Positions 20,722-32,606 of a stretch of 64,000 nucleotides of DNA are shown in pieces; the stretch's first letter is position 1; each line of letters starts with the position of its first letter. The position numbers and the translations under genes were made by a program. The notes under the pieces were generated by a model. The model did no database searches. It saw only the letters and a program-made list of their open reading frames with translations, and was not told the origin of the DNA. Source of the DNA: Melampsora larici-populina 98AG31 (taxonomy: Eukaryota; Basidiomycota; Pucciniomycetes; Pucciniales; Melampsoraceae); contig NW_006768831.1 of NCBI RefSeq assembly GCF_000204055.1, positions 140,720-204,719 on the forward strand. Direction: 5' to 3'.

Positions 20722-23616
20722 ATGCATTCATCTTCATCTACTTCTCCAACACTAGATCTCACTCCAAATAGCTCTTCGAGTCAAAATCAACATCAACCTA
20801 TTCGATCTCTTAAACACTCTCTTGATCATCAAGATCAATTGCATCCTTCATCCTTATCGCTCTCAGCCGTCACTTTATCTAAAGATCAACCACCTATTAA
20901 AAAAAAGCAAAAATTGATCCCAAAACCAGCTCTCGAACAACCAACAGAGAAACATTCGAGTGTTTCATCAATTCCCAAAGAAAAGGAAAAATCGAAAACC
21001 GAAATTGCATTCGTGGATCTTATGAGTGAAGAAGAATCACTAGATCTAAATGGAAACCTTCTATGTCATTTGAAATATGAAACACAAAGAAAGACTTGCT
21101 TAGGTTTACCAGCTAGATTATCAAAGTATAAATGTTCATCATGTGTACAAAAAAAAGGGGGATCTATTTGTGCATTCTTAAATATTAGATCATGGATACA
21201 TTCAAAAGCGACAAATGAAATTCTTGGAGGACCAGTTTTTGAAGCGGAAAATCATACGGCATCACAAATTAGTTATCGTTGTGCAAAATTTCCTACTCAA
21301 TTTGATCAAATTCCTAGTATAAATCAAGTGGTTGAATTGAGAAAAATGGTGGGAAAATCATTAAAAACAGTTTTGGAAAGAGAATTAAATGAATTTCAAA
21401 ATGATGATGGGCAAAGTGTGAAATTTATCGGAAGAAGGATTGATGTTTCGACTCGATGCGATTATTGCTCAGCCACTTTGATTGGAGTGGCGTGGATGTG
21501 TGAAAGGTGTGGGCATTTCAGTTGTATAGATTGTTTTGATATTTTGAAATCGGTTTGTGAAGATCAATGTAATGAACAAGAAGATGCACGTAAACAAGAA
21601 GTAGTAGTAGAAGATTATAATGATAGGAAGCAAAATGTTGTTAAGTTTCATTCGAAATGGATTAAACGGCTCAGATGTTGTGTGAAATCGTTTGGATCCA
21701 CACACAATCCTTCTCATCATATAAAAATCTCGCATCTAACCGAAGGAGAAATCTTAAATTATTTACATGAAATTGATCAAACATTTCAATTAGATTCAAG
21801 TACTACTACTCCTCCACCCACACCGTTTCCTCTCGATACTTTCTTATATCAACCACCTGATTCTGAGAGTGATCCTTATTATAAATTAGATGTCGATATA
21901 ATTGAAACTCATCGTGAGATATTCGATCAAATTTGGTCCTCTGGGATCGCTTTGGTCGTCACAGGTATGAAAAATCGAATGAAAAAGGATTGGGTTCCTG
22001 ATTATCTTCAAACAACATACGGAGAAGAACAGTGTGAAATGTTAGATAGTAATTTACCTCATCGGGATCCTGTCAAGACGAAAGTAGGAGACTTCTTTGA
22101 AAAGTTTGAAGACATGAATTCTCAAGACACAACCGTTTGGAAACTACGGGTGTGTTTTATTTTTCTTTGTGGTCAAATGATATTATTGATAGCCTGTGTT
22201 ACTTTTGGGTTTTGGATTGTAGGATTGGCCACCTGAAGCAGATTTTAAAATCAGGTTTCCGGAGTTATTTGAGGATTTTCAAAGAGCCCTACCAATCAGT
22301 GAACTTACCAATCGAAATGGATTTAAAAATTTAGCGGCCCACTTTCCTAAGAATGCGAATGTTCCTGATATGTTAGTATTGTTCATTACTTATTCATCTC
22401 TTTTTTTCTTCACTAATACTACGGTTTTGGTTCTCCTTTCCTTGAAAAGTGGACCAAAGGTTAGATTCCTTTTTTTGGTTTTTTTTGTTCTTTGTTCATG
22501 TTTTGTCTTTATGAAAAATCAGATGTATATCGCGATGCAAAATTCTCATCAGAAATATGGATCAACTGCGTATGTGCTGTTTTAATCAAATGTGTTTTTA
22601 ATTGATATCTTTACTAACTTTTCTTGTTTGGAATCGGCTCAAAGGCTTCATATGGATGTAGCAGGTTTAGTTATGAACACTTTAATATTATTGATTTTGG
22701 ACCTCACAAAGATTATAATTCAATATATTCAAATTTTCTTTGTAGATGCGATTAATGTACAAACTTATGCGAAACCCAACCAAGAAGGTTCGGAAGGATG
22801 TGTACGTAACAAAATTTTAAGATTTCTTCTCTGATTCTGATTTCAATTTAAGGTAAGGAAAAGATCAAGAACTTGGAGGAAACTAAAGATGTTTTTGTAA
22901 TTTATCTTTTTGTAGGCTTTATGGCATTTGTATCATGCGAATGATACAGAGAAACTGCGTGAATTTCTGTATGATCATAATGCTAAGATATTGGGGATCT
23001 CAATTGAAGAAGTCAAGAGTAAATATGATGATCCAATTCATACGTACGTGAACATGAATTTCTTTTTTCTTTTTTGAAATTTCGTTTTGATTTTGAGGTG
23101 GATTTTAATCTGATGTCAATTTTCTCATACAGAACAAGAACCTATCTTGATGTTGAAATGAGAAAAAAACTATGGGAAGAGTATGGAGTGAAAGGCTATG
23201 AGATTAGACAGGTCTGTGGTGATTTTCTCTGTCTTTTTTCTATTTTTCCTTTGAGTCTTGTCATGTTGACATGACATGATCATTTGATTTTCTTTTCGAA
23301 TTGTGTGGTAAATTGTCCAGGAACCTGGAGAAGCAGTATTTGTTCCTGCTTATACTGCACATCAAGTTTGTAATCTAGCAAACTGCATCAAAGTGGCTGG
23401 TAAGTCTTGTATTGATCTTTTTCGATCGTTTTAGTTCATCTGATTTGATTAGTTTTGCTTATTCCTCCTTTTCTTTGGGGCTGCTTAGCGGATTTTGTTT
23501 CACCGATTTCAATTGAAAGATGCATGAAACTGAAAGATGAGTTTAGACAACAATTACATGAGAATCAAAAGCCTTGGAAAGAAGATCTTTTACAAATCAA
23601 TCAAATGTTACTTTAG
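20722..23616 (+). CDS. JmjC-domain histone lysine demethylase, KDM3/JMJD1 type
   Basis: Ten exons join without a frame break to 707 residues: 20722-22149, 22223-22371, 22450-22459, 22523-22569, 22645-22664, 22746-22801, 22916-23043, 23133-23211, 23321-23399 and 23489-23616. Residues 1-100 are Ser/Pro/Lys-rich. Cys clusters follow at about 125-165, then a KDM3-like zinc finger at about 246-276 (CDYC, CERCG, CIDC). The JmjC domain spans about 490-690 with GPKMYIAM, LHMDVADAINV (iron ligands His547 and Asp549), ALWHLYHA, EYGVKGYEI, FVPAYTAHQV (distal His653) and CIKVAADFVSP. KDM3 enzymes remove mono- and dimethyl marks from H3K9 in chromatin, using Fe(II) and 2-oxoglutarate. Two exons are only 10 and 20 nt long; the conserved DxGPKMY and LHxDV motifs confirm them. 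All iron ligands are present, so it should be active. Confidence 0.93.
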
Positions 23617-24426
23617 TCAGTTTGAAAAATCCGCTTTTTTCTTTTTTATTTTGGATTTCATTGAGCATTTTTTCAACAAGATGAAACAATCTGATGGGGT
23701 TTTCTTGCGTTTCTTTTGGGATAAAGCGCTTTCGATTCTCTGGGCAGGAATATTGAAGAGTTTACGATTTGAAAATTTCGACTGTTTGTTAACGTTAATA
23801 TCTTATGGGATCGTAGATCTTTCCGAACACCCATTTCCGAACATCATTGTTGGGAAATCGTATTTTTCGGAAATTTAAAGATTTCCTGGGGTATTCTTTA
23901 ATTTTCCTCCAAAAATTTGAAGCAAATGAATGTATGTAAAACAATCATCATAAAAATACATTGTTGACACCAAAATATTTAATTTTGCGATTGAGTTTTC
24001 ACGCGCTACCTACTCCGTAAATAATTTAGCATGTAAATTTGCAAAATGTTGCACAAATGTATAAATTTACATCCATTAACTTCCGATGTATTTGAGCCTC
24101 GGAAAAGAAACTTCGCAAAAGTGAAAATTTTCACAACCAAAATATATCTTTACGCACAAAAACAAAAAACAATGAAACAACACGTAAAAACGACAATGAA
24201 CCACTCGTCAAGACCTGACGCATCTTGCTCAGATGTTTCCTGTAAAGTCATATCTTTTAGTAAACACATATTCTTTGAATAACGCTGAAATATACAACGT
24301 CATACATACCTCTTCGCCAGCTGGTATGATGGCAAATTTTAAGTATCACTCTTTGAGAGAAAACTCTTGAAAATACTTCGAGAGCAAAATCATGAATGTG
24401 ACTCACGGTTTGTGCCGTCGTCGTCA
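23617..24426. other. Convergent intergenic region
   Basis: AT-rich sequence between the JmjC gene and the minus-strand zinc-knuckle copy. No exon supported. Confidence 0.5.
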
Positions 24427-25017
24427 TTAGGCGGTGGGAGCTTGGCTTGCCTCGGTAGGAGCGCTTGCCTCATTGGCAGCTTGCTTCGAGGCTATGTATG
24501 GATACGGCCAGGGTCAGTTGTTGTGTCCCTTAAGGCGTAAATGAGAGTTTGTTATGCGTACCTTTCCCGGTAGGGTCGGTAGCTTCAAGCTCTTCGGCTG
24601 GAGCGGTTGCCTCGGTGGCAGCTTGGTTCGAGGCTATTGGGGACGGCAAGGGTCAGTCAATGTTTCTGTCGCTCAAGGTGTAGATGATCTCGATATTGGA
24701 TAAACGTACCTTCCTCGGTAGCCAGAGCTTCAAGCTGTCATGCGCAGCTTGTCCTCGGTGTACATATTGCCGTTGCTCGCTCGGCGCCAATGTTCATAAC
24801 CCGGTGTGTTATGGGGATTGGAGCATGGATGTGAGTGGCCGAACTCGGTACAATGTAGGCACTGTTCCATGCCCGCATGTATGGACGGGTGAGATCTATG
24901 GTCGATAGCCCATGGAAAGATTTCGGATTGAGCGCGTGGATCAAGGTCGGGGAACCAAGTCTCCCACCACACGGGAATATAGTACGTGTCTGACATGAAA
25001 GGGTTAGAGGACGACAT
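24427..25017 (-). pseudogene. Zinc-knuckle-like gene, copy 2, with a frameshift
   Basis: This is a paralogue of 10212-10893, sharing SEIFPWAI, RSHPSIHAG, C-x2-C-x4-H, WRR and NG-x-YTEDKLRM in the same order. The His-to-Cys spacing is 3 rather than 5 here. Exon 1 (25017-24710) is 308 nt where phase 1 requires 307 or 310. The frame hits TGA at 24730-24732 right after DKLRMTA, while the paralogous EAL-A continuation follows in another frame, so one base is extra. Downstream exons 24633-24562 (72 nt, same length as exon 2 of copy 1) and 24491-24427 both begin A-S-x-Q-A-A and look like a tandem duplication of one exon with its intron. The gene may be dead, or may use the early stop. Confidence 0.65.
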
Positions 25018-25543
25018 GAAAATGTTATCGAATGGAATCAATCAAAGAAAAGTCGGATGCAGATTGGTAGTATGCAGATGGGATGAAAGTTGGGAATTTG
25101 ATGTGGATTTGGAAATGATCGGAGGAGGTACGACCTTTTAAGATGGTCCTCTGCTCTTTACTCGCGTCATCGAACAATCATGGTCCTTTGATGTTCCCTT
25201 TGCCGATATCATTCAAGATGATATCTTAACAGGAAGGGCATACATGGGATGCATGCTAATCTCGTACTTATGCTGAGTTTCGCCGACTTCTATGCTTGTC
25301 CCACGACCCATACACATATGTATATCATGTATGTGTGGCCACTTTGACTTGTCGATATGAGCAATTGGAGCCGTTTATGCTCGGAATATATTACTTGTAA
25401 ATTTATATATTTGACCCCTTGAATAGATTTTTGCAACCGAGGTTTTTCACGGAATGTCATTCGAAACTTCGGAATGTTCGTAAAATTCCAGATTCGTCCG
25501 AGGAAACTTGAATTTTCCGGACATCACCCGATTGGAAAGGAGA

Positions 25544-25643
25544 TCAATCCGTTACGGATTTCAATACCTCAATCTTTTAAGGATTGGAATACATCAATCT
25601 TTTAAGGATTGGAATACATCAATCCGTTGTGGATTGGAAAAAT
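25544..25643. repeat. Four tandem 25-bp units, each a small palindrome
   Basis: Units start at 25544, 25569, 25594 and 25619. The two middle units are identical and the outer ones vary in the centre. Each unit contains CAATC(n)7GATTG or CAATCC..GGATT(G), so each can fold on itself. Confidence 0.85.
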
Positions 25644-26198
25644 TCCGATCGGAATGTTCACTTTTCAGATGATTAATTGTAATGTCTGCAAAGGAGGTGT
25701 CGTAAAATTAAAGAATGTAGATGGTTTTTCATTTTTCGGATGTCAATCAGACCCGAACATCGGGTCGTAAATGTTTGGATGTAAAATTCAAAATGTATGT
25801 ACATACAGTATGTAATATAATTTTCGGATGGTTTTTTTCCGACTGTATTTTTTGCGAACTTCATTTTTGTTCATGTGTACATATGGAAAATTATATATTA
25901 CCCCAGAAAATCTTCAATTTTAAAAATCGCACGTCCCATATCTTATTGTTTTTCTGATTCTCAGCGCCCTTCTTCATACGCAAGCCAAGCAAGGTGATCT
26001 GCGTTCCCTTTCATTGATCACAAGTTATGTACTTTGTTCACCGGTGACTTTGTTCACGTAAATTTTGATTGTCTTAGGTATTGTTTGGATATTATGAGTT
26101 TTGGCAGTGCTTCCAAAATAACAGAAGTCTACTCTTCATAGTAAAAAAACCTATGCGGAAGAGGTATTGTGATGAGCAGAAGACAACAAATTGAGTAG

Positions 26199-26220
26199 AA
26201 GACAACAAATTTGTTGTCTT
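26199..26220. repeat. Perfect 22-bp palindrome
   Basis: AAGACAACAAA followed directly by its reverse complement. The left half is also repeated directly about 20 bp upstream (26180-26190). Confidence 0.8.
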
Positions 26221-26582
26221 TCAGGACTTGAATATTCTTCAAAAAACTGCGTATAAAAAGATTCTAGACAGTGAATTCATCATGTACTATTCCAAGTCCC
26301 ACAACGATCTATGATACAGGATCGTAGATTTTTGATTTGTTTTCAACATTTTGTCATAGTGTTGATTCCTTTTTGCAGACACTGTTTGGGACATAGAGAA
26401 CAAAACCCAAGAGGCCAAGCACCATGGCAATGCATAGTAGTCAAAGCACAAGCGGTGTTTTCGTTGTTTGGAAAAAGTGTTCGCAAAAATACAAATACAA
26501 CATAGATAACGAAAGTGAACCGTGCGAGGTCTTAAGAATGAGGTGAAGCCAGTATAAGATGCCCACAAAGGTCATTTGCAGA

Positions 26583-27662
26583 TCAAAACAATGAGGTAAG
26601 ATACACTACAAACAAATAAAAGGCCAACTTCTCGGAGAAAAACTTTCCAAACAGATAGAAGCAGGTCAGTACCAAAAGCAATTTGAGGGTGTTCATCAGG
26701 GGATGGCTGGTTTTTGGTCCTTCAGGAGCAGCATCATATTGAACCTTGGATTTTGATTTTTGAATGAGAGTCACTTGGTCATCCACCACGATACCGGTCT
26801 CTGGCATTTGAATCAAACAGTCACAGTCAATGGGCCAAAACAGTACGTGTCCCGAGAGAAGACAGATTCTGTTACCAATTGTATTTTCCCCATGCCCAGT
26901 GGATGTAGAAGCCTGACATTGTGTTGAAGGCCCGTGACCTCCGTGGAAGCTTGAGGTTTTTGTGATGCACACATTTTCAGCCACTGAAATTTTCCTTCCT
27001 TTGATGGACAAGCTCTTGGTTGGTAGTACTGCATTTTTGATAGCGTCCTGGTGCTGGCCTACACTGATCTTGTTTTTCGGTGCGAGTTGATCAACGATTT
27101 TGATTTCAGTCTTGCTGCTTGTTTCTGTAGGGTATCAGAGAGAATTAGGTTCTGAGATGATCCCTGAAGCTGTGATCCACGTACCTGAACTATCATCTTC
27201 GAATGATACATGAGCTGATGCCTTTTTAGTTGATTTGTGGGTATCATTTTGCTTCTTTGGCAAGACCTCAGGATGGGGAATAGAAGTTACACCTGAAAAA
27301 GACAAAGGTGTTCAAAGCTATGTTGAAAATATTGATTCTTGATGTCCAGTTTCGTACATTCTGGAGGTTCTTTGTCAACGGTAGACATCTTCAAAGAAAA
27401 GGGAAACGATTCAAAATCGGTGACTAAATAGCACATCAAGTAGATATGAGCGTTGGCGATGAGGATACTATTGACAAAAGTGTGGCTTACCTCCATACAC
27501 GGGGCATTTGGGATCACAATTCGGATGGAGTGTCGTATTGGCAGCATGCTTGATCACCCCAGCACGGTTTAATCCGCTGCAGTCTTTGCATAGCTTCTTC
27601 CTTCCGTCCCTTATGCAGGAAGCTTGGTGAGGACATTCGTAGGCGAGGTTTTTCGGAGACAT
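26583..27662 (-). CDS. Unknown Cys-rich protein with C-terminal membrane segments
   Basis: Exons 27662-27491, 27292-27185 and 27124-26583 join in phase 1 to 273 residues. The first 57 residues hold nine Cys and three His (ECPHQASC, LCKDC, HPNCDPKCP), suggestive of a zinc-binding fold that I cannot name. The middle is basic and polar. The last 40 residues contain two hydrophobic segments (about 232-247 and 253-271), so the protein is probably membrane-anchored with a short C-terminus. A possible 12-nt micro-exon (27369-27358) inside the first intron would also keep the frame. No homologous family recognised. Confidence 0.6.
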
Positions 27663-27790
27663 TCGTGGTGGATGGTCTTTGATGCTTTGGCCGTGTAAGT
27701 GTCAGAGGAATGACTGGGTTTCAAAGACCTACTCGTCTTTTACTAGAAAGGTATCATAAGAAGAGATGTTGGTAAACACTGGAGTCAAGA

Positions 27791-27822
27791 ACTCCCTTTG
27801 TCTCATGATTGACAAAGGGAGT
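27791..27822. repeat. Perfect hairpin, 12-bp arms
   Basis: Arms 27791-27802 and 27811-27822 around an 8-nt spacer. It lies about 60 bp before TIR element copy 2 and just upstream of the minus-strand gene starting at 27662. Confidence 0.7.
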
Positions 27823-27882
27823 TGGGTCAAGGTCCATCTTGCTTTTTGAGTGATTTTACGCTACAGTTGTTGAATTTAACTA

Positions 27883-28703
27883 CAGTTGACTCTAATCCCA
27901 TACTTCCGGCTAACCCATAGAAATTTGGGTCCATAAAATTTATGGGCGGGGAAAAGTGGCCCAAAACCCAGTGGCCCAAAACCCATACCTCGCACTATTC
28001 CCATGACCCATAGTTTTTTTCAGGAAACCTGAGGTCAAAGCCATAACCAAAATTTGTCAAATCTGACAATTCATGAAAAGAATCTGCATGCCTGTGTATT
28101 TTTCAGCACATTCAGTCTCAAAATGGTTCCAAAAGACCTTTCACAATTCAGTGTATCAGATAGTGACACCGGTTTGAATGCCCTACAAGCAGAGAAAAAC
28201 AAAAGACTCAAGCCTCTCAAGCAACTTATGAGTGAAGGGAAGAAATTGTTGGAGGCAGATGAACAATTCATAGGCTGTGCTGGAAACTTAACAGATGAAA
28301 CACTTGTGTTGAGGAAGATCAAAGCAGAGGGTGATGTGACTATGGCTGCCAGTCAATTCAACAACAATGAGCTGAGCAGCCTTGTCCTTTGAAGCTGCTA
28401 TTTGTGCTTCTAGCAGACATTTTTGCTTAATTCACACACACTCCTTAAAACAGCCCTTAGTCTCTGACTACTTCAAAAAATAGTGACTACATGACTCTTG
28501 TAACTATTGTTATTGTGCACAAAAATGACAAAATGAAACTTTTTTGAATGGCTGTTTAATTTTTTTATCTCCCTCTTGACCCATACTTTGCCTGCCAAAC
28601 CTTAATCTATGGGCTATGAGGGAGATCCTCGAAAACCATACACCCACAAAACCCATAGTTTTGGGCTTCCATAAAATGGTATGGGTTTGGAGGGAGTTGA
28701 CTG
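27883..28703 (+). mobile_element. TIR element copy 2 (821 bp), damaged left terminus
   Basis: Flanked by TA at 27881-27882 and 28704-28705. Compared with copy 3 it lacks 20 bp of the left terminal repeat, directly after CAGTTGAC, and carries a 15-bp internal duplication near 27970. The rest is nearly identical. The loss within the terminal repeat should impair further mobility. Confidence 0.88.
28123..28392 (+). CDS. Small ORF inside TIR element copy 2
   Basis: 89 codons from the ATG at 28123, the same protein as in copies 1 and 3. Function unknown; see copy 1. Confidence 0.4.
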   Translation: MVPKDLSQFSVSDSDTGLNALQAEKNKRLKPLKQLMSEGKKLLEADEQFIGCAGNLTDETLVLRKIKAEGDVTMAASQFNNNELSSLVL

Positions 28704-28705
28704 TA

Positions 28706-31028
28706 GCGTATTTTTGTGATTTGAGACCTATTAGGTGTCACAAAGTAAAGACAAGATGGTTTCATACAGATAAAATAACTTATGTATACAACAAAAACCA
28801 TAATATCCTTTCTGGGGGAGTGTCAAGTTTCAGGTTTTTACGTGTTTAACCGTAGAATAATACCCGTTGTAGCATGATCTTTCTCATTATGTACCGTGAA
28901 AAGTGAGGAAGCTTTGATCGTGGTTTACGGCTGATTACATACATATAAAAACTCGGGAAAGTTTTTTCACAGTTAAACGTAAAAAAACACGTGTCGGTTT
29001 TTTGTTGTACACATAAAAATTCAAATCTGAGTTTGGGGGTTTTACGATTTTACCGTAAAAAACATTTAACAGCGGAAACTTTCTACGTTGTATGTACAAT
29101 ACATATATTGGAATGTGCCCTAATGCGCCGATGGACTCAGTTCCAGCTGTTCTGACGGACCTCGTCACCTCTCATACCGAAATCTCCGCCCTATTCCGCC
29201 ATCAACACTGCTTAATTTCGGTGCTCCTCGAAAGCACTTTCATGCTTTTCGAAAGCATCAACCCCACCCACGAAAGCACGCATTAGCAAAAAAACAAATT
29301 CGAGAAGACCAGCGCTTCTTGAGGGTTTGTTTATCCTGCTCTTCGGCTCAAATCATCACGCTGAGCTAATCTCATTCTTGTGTTTTGTAGGCCCAATCAT
29401 GTACCTCTCATCGCTCCTTTGACGTCATATTCTCGTATCACTTTACACACGTATGGCTGATTCATTCGTCTATGTTGTCTCAAAAGTGAGTATCAAATAC
29501 ATACCATATACATATCATTCTATCACAAACTGAATCTTAAGTCCCTGAACTGACGATATGAATGAACTCCGGATGGGTACAACAGGTACAAGCTTCCCTA
29601 CTTCAACTCGTTTCTGCAATTCGATCTCTAGCCACCTATTAACCCGCAGGGACGCTCAAAGATGTAATCAGGTGAGTAACTCGGCCTGCTCCTTCAAACA
29701 ATCGCCTTCTTTTGCTCTATTCACTGACAATATGAATGCCTTATTTAGATTAGGTGAGGACATGCCTGATTGGGTGATAAGCTTGAGAACACCGTATTAT
29801 CTTGTTGAGACGGCTATTGGTCCACTTCCTTTCCCTACCATTTTTCGTGTGTGACTGCAAATGAGATCAAGGAACAGATGCAAGTTCGAAGTTCGAATAG
29901 GCGGCCTTCCGAATGTAGTAATCCCATGTGTCGGAATGGTAGGAATGCAAATTGGTTAGTAATACAATGTAATTCACTATGTTCTACTTTGGAGATTGAC
30001 TGATGTGAACCATGATCCTATGACAATTTATTCAAATTTGCAGTCATTCTTTTTATGGATTCGTGATCGTGTTGCTATTGGTGAGTGTTTCTGAGAATCC
30101 AAGATATCATATTTGGTTTCCTGGTATTTCACCATCAAATTAAATTGCGTTGACCACTGATAATGACTTTATCTCCATTCACTTGAAACCCAAAGGCCAA
30201 TATTGAATATTACGTTAGCGGTACGCGTATGTGTTCTTAATAATCTCACTTCCCTAAAATATGAGTCTTGTAGAATCCAAGTTGGGTCAAACACAGAAAC
30301 TAGCATATGTACGTTTTTAGTCATCATGATAACATGTAAGAACCTTGATAAGGAAGTCATATTATCAGTGATAATGACTCATTCATTCATTGTCGTAGGC
30401 CCGTGTTTATATTCTCCACGTAGGACTCGATAGTGCATCTCGAGGCTTCTTCCAAACGCTCCTCTGATTTTATAAAGCCTTCTCACATGGCTAAGTGCTA
30501 TCCCAGGACTTTCTAGGGTAAGGAATTTGAGGAATCAATTTGTCATTCACATAGCCACAAATGAACCCAATTTTATGATTATCAGACTGTGCCCTTTTTC
30601 CTCTCGCCAAAAGGAAAAATAGTTTTCATTTCATCGTCCACACATCTTTACCTTTCAGCTCATCATTTGTTGATTATCCATTCATTCCGTATGTGTAGAA
30701 AGTCACTGTGACAACAGAGGTATTCCTGGGAAGTGAGGAGACTAAGGGGGAGTACTCTCATATCACTCAAGCTAGGTACATGGATGTTCTTAGACCATTT
30801 TCTCCTTTGCATATATCATTTGGAACGGAGTACACAAAATTCCTGGCTCATTTACTTTCACCAAGTCCATACATGTGTTGACTTTCTATCAGGTCCTAAT
30901 CCCTTTTCCTACAATCTCAAGTATATCATTCATATCACTAATTAATTGGTTTCTATTAGTTACAAATCTGGTCCTGTTTACTTTTGCAGCAATAAAGACT
31001 CGACTCGTGTTAAAGTTCCTAAGAGGCA
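28706..31028. other. Stretch with repeat and unresolved exons
   Basis: 28814-29095 is CGTAAA-rich dispersed repeat. From 29453 (ATG, then a GTGAGT donor after ten codons) to about 30430, several exon-like pieces occur, for example a LGEDMPDWVISLRTPYYLVETAIG peptide encoded at about 29750-29820 after a good acceptor. I could not join them into one frame, so a small plus-strand gene is possible but unproven. Confidence 0.3.
28814..29095 (+). repeat. Dispersed repeat with GGGGGAGTGTCAAG end
   Basis: It starts with a GTGTCAAG end and carries CCGTTGTAGCATG, several TTTTACG/CGTAAAA motifs and AACAGCGGAAACTTT, all shared with the repeats near 2000 and 11700. Confidence 0.45.
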
Positions 31029-32606
31029 TCACTTCGAATATCTTTGATTGTAATCATATTTGCGGGTTGCTGCTTTTAGAGACAAAGCTTCATATGCCTC
31101 CCTGATCTGATAAAGAAGAGACCAAATAATATAAACAAATCTTCTCAGAAAGGACCAGAAAGCTAGAGGAAACAAATGGTGAAAGATACTCACTTGCTGG
31201 AAGGCAAAAGTGTCTCCACTCTTGTCCGGATGAAAGAGCAAACTGCATCGTTTGTAGGCTTTTTTGATATCAACGGCGGTAGCAGTATGTGAAAGACCTA
31301 AGCGCTAAAATTGCAGAGGAACAGATGCTGTGAGACGCATGCATTGACAGTATTCCAAAAGCAGAAGAACTTACTTCGTAAAGGTCAAGTTTTTTGGCGA
31401 TGAAGCAGTTGTTTTCTCTGTTTGGATCAGTATACGGTTTGGTGGCGCGCGCATGGACCCTAGCCAACCAAAGGAAGTGTTGATGGCGTTGGTCAATGTA
31501 TAGATAGTTAATCGGACTCCACAATTTTTTTAAAGTAGTCAGGACATCTTCAAGCTGCCCGAGACAGAGAAAGGCCTCAGCCAAAAGCAGGTGAATCTCA
31601 ACCAATGCATTCTTCAAACTTTCTCCAATATGTATGTGACTGTTTCCCTCTGTTCGACGCACTGCATTACTCAAGAGAACCATAGCGTTTTGTGGCTGTC
31701 CTTCGAAAAAGTATTGAGTACCATAATTATAGATAAGTTTCAAAGATTCCACTGTTGCCCGTTCATCTTCTTCCTGTGCGCCACCCAAGTCATTGTTCTT
31801 AGTCCAGGAGAGTTTAAGTACATTAACATCAGCTTATCCTGTAGATTTGGCCATGAAAGTTTGATTGATCATATTTTACTAACCTTATCTTTCGAGAGCA
31901 GGATTTGCTGGGCCTGTACCTCACAATATAGTCGCGACAAATCCACGAAGAGTGTATGTTTAATGTCAATTGTCAGTGTCCTATTAGGATGCCAAGCGTC
32001 TTCCAGGACCTCATGAGCCGTGTCCGCCAGTTTCAGGTTTAAGTAACACCGAGTGAGATCCAGACAAACTCGAATCATGTCGGTATCAGGGCACCCTGGC
32101 ATGTTCTGTGGCTTCTGCTCACGATAGAGACACAACAGCAAACGAAAGTGTTGCGCAGCTAGCTGGAAGTTGCCATCCTTATAGGCGTCCGATGCTTGAC
32201 GCAGTAGAGAAGGGGAAATTCGTGCTTCCTGCTGAGAAACTCAAGGGCTTCAATCAGAAGACTGTTTATCTTTTCTACAGTCAGAATACATCTGGTAAAA
32301 ACTGACCATTGAATTTTCCTTGCGGCGCTTGCTTGGATAGCAGGGATTGGCAATACAAGTATGTGGTTCGAGGTCGTCTGGTTCTGTAGTTCCGGCCTGC
32401 CGCTTTCTATCGGCAATACAAGTCTCTGGTTCGAGGTTTTCTGGTTCTGTAGTTCCGGCCTGCCGCTTTCTTGTTCTAACTGCTGGTGGATGTGGTGGAC
32501 TTTCCTCAATGACATGCGAATGGCTATCATTTGCAAGGAGAAGGATGTCTTGGGGAATTGGTGAACATCGGTCGTCGGACAGTAAGATTCCGGAGCAGAT
32601 GTCCAT
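31029..32606 (-). CDS. TPR-like protein with C-terminal J domain (Hsp70 co-chaperone)
   Basis: Five exons (32606-32307, 32231-31884, 31797-31375, 31304-31194, 31106-31029), all in phase 0, give 419 residues. The N-terminal 100 residues are disordered and carry two 21-residue tandem repeats (RKRQAGTTEP...) from a 63-bp DNA repeat. Residues about 101-357 are paired helices of TPR type (for example AYKDGNFQLAAQHFR and GTQYFFEGQPQNAMVLL). A J domain fills about 358-415: TATAVDIKKAYKR, then the HPD motif at 382-384, then IREAYEAL and RKYDYNQ. J domains stimulate Hsp70 ATPase, and TPR-J proteins such as DNAJC3 and DNAJC7 relatives deliver clients. The J domain is compact and at the C-terminus. No signal peptide is seen, so a cytosolic or nuclear site is likely. 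The ATG at 32606 is the first in frame. Confidence 0.85.
32345..32472. repeat. 63-bp coding tandem repeat, two units
   Basis: Two nearly identical 63-bp units in exon 1 of the TPR-J gene, encoding the 21-residue repeats. In-frame length suggests copy number can vary without breaking the protein. Confidence 0.8.

Larger units (their letters stand above)
25018..26582. other. Intergenic, repeats only
   Basis: It holds the 25-bp array at 25544-25643, surrounding sequence rich in CGGAATGT-like motifs, and the palindrome at 26199-26220. No coding exon was seen. Confidence 0.5.

Noticed and set aside
25544..25643. CRISPR-like array
   Set aside because: The units are contiguous with no unique spacers, and the genome is eukaryotic.
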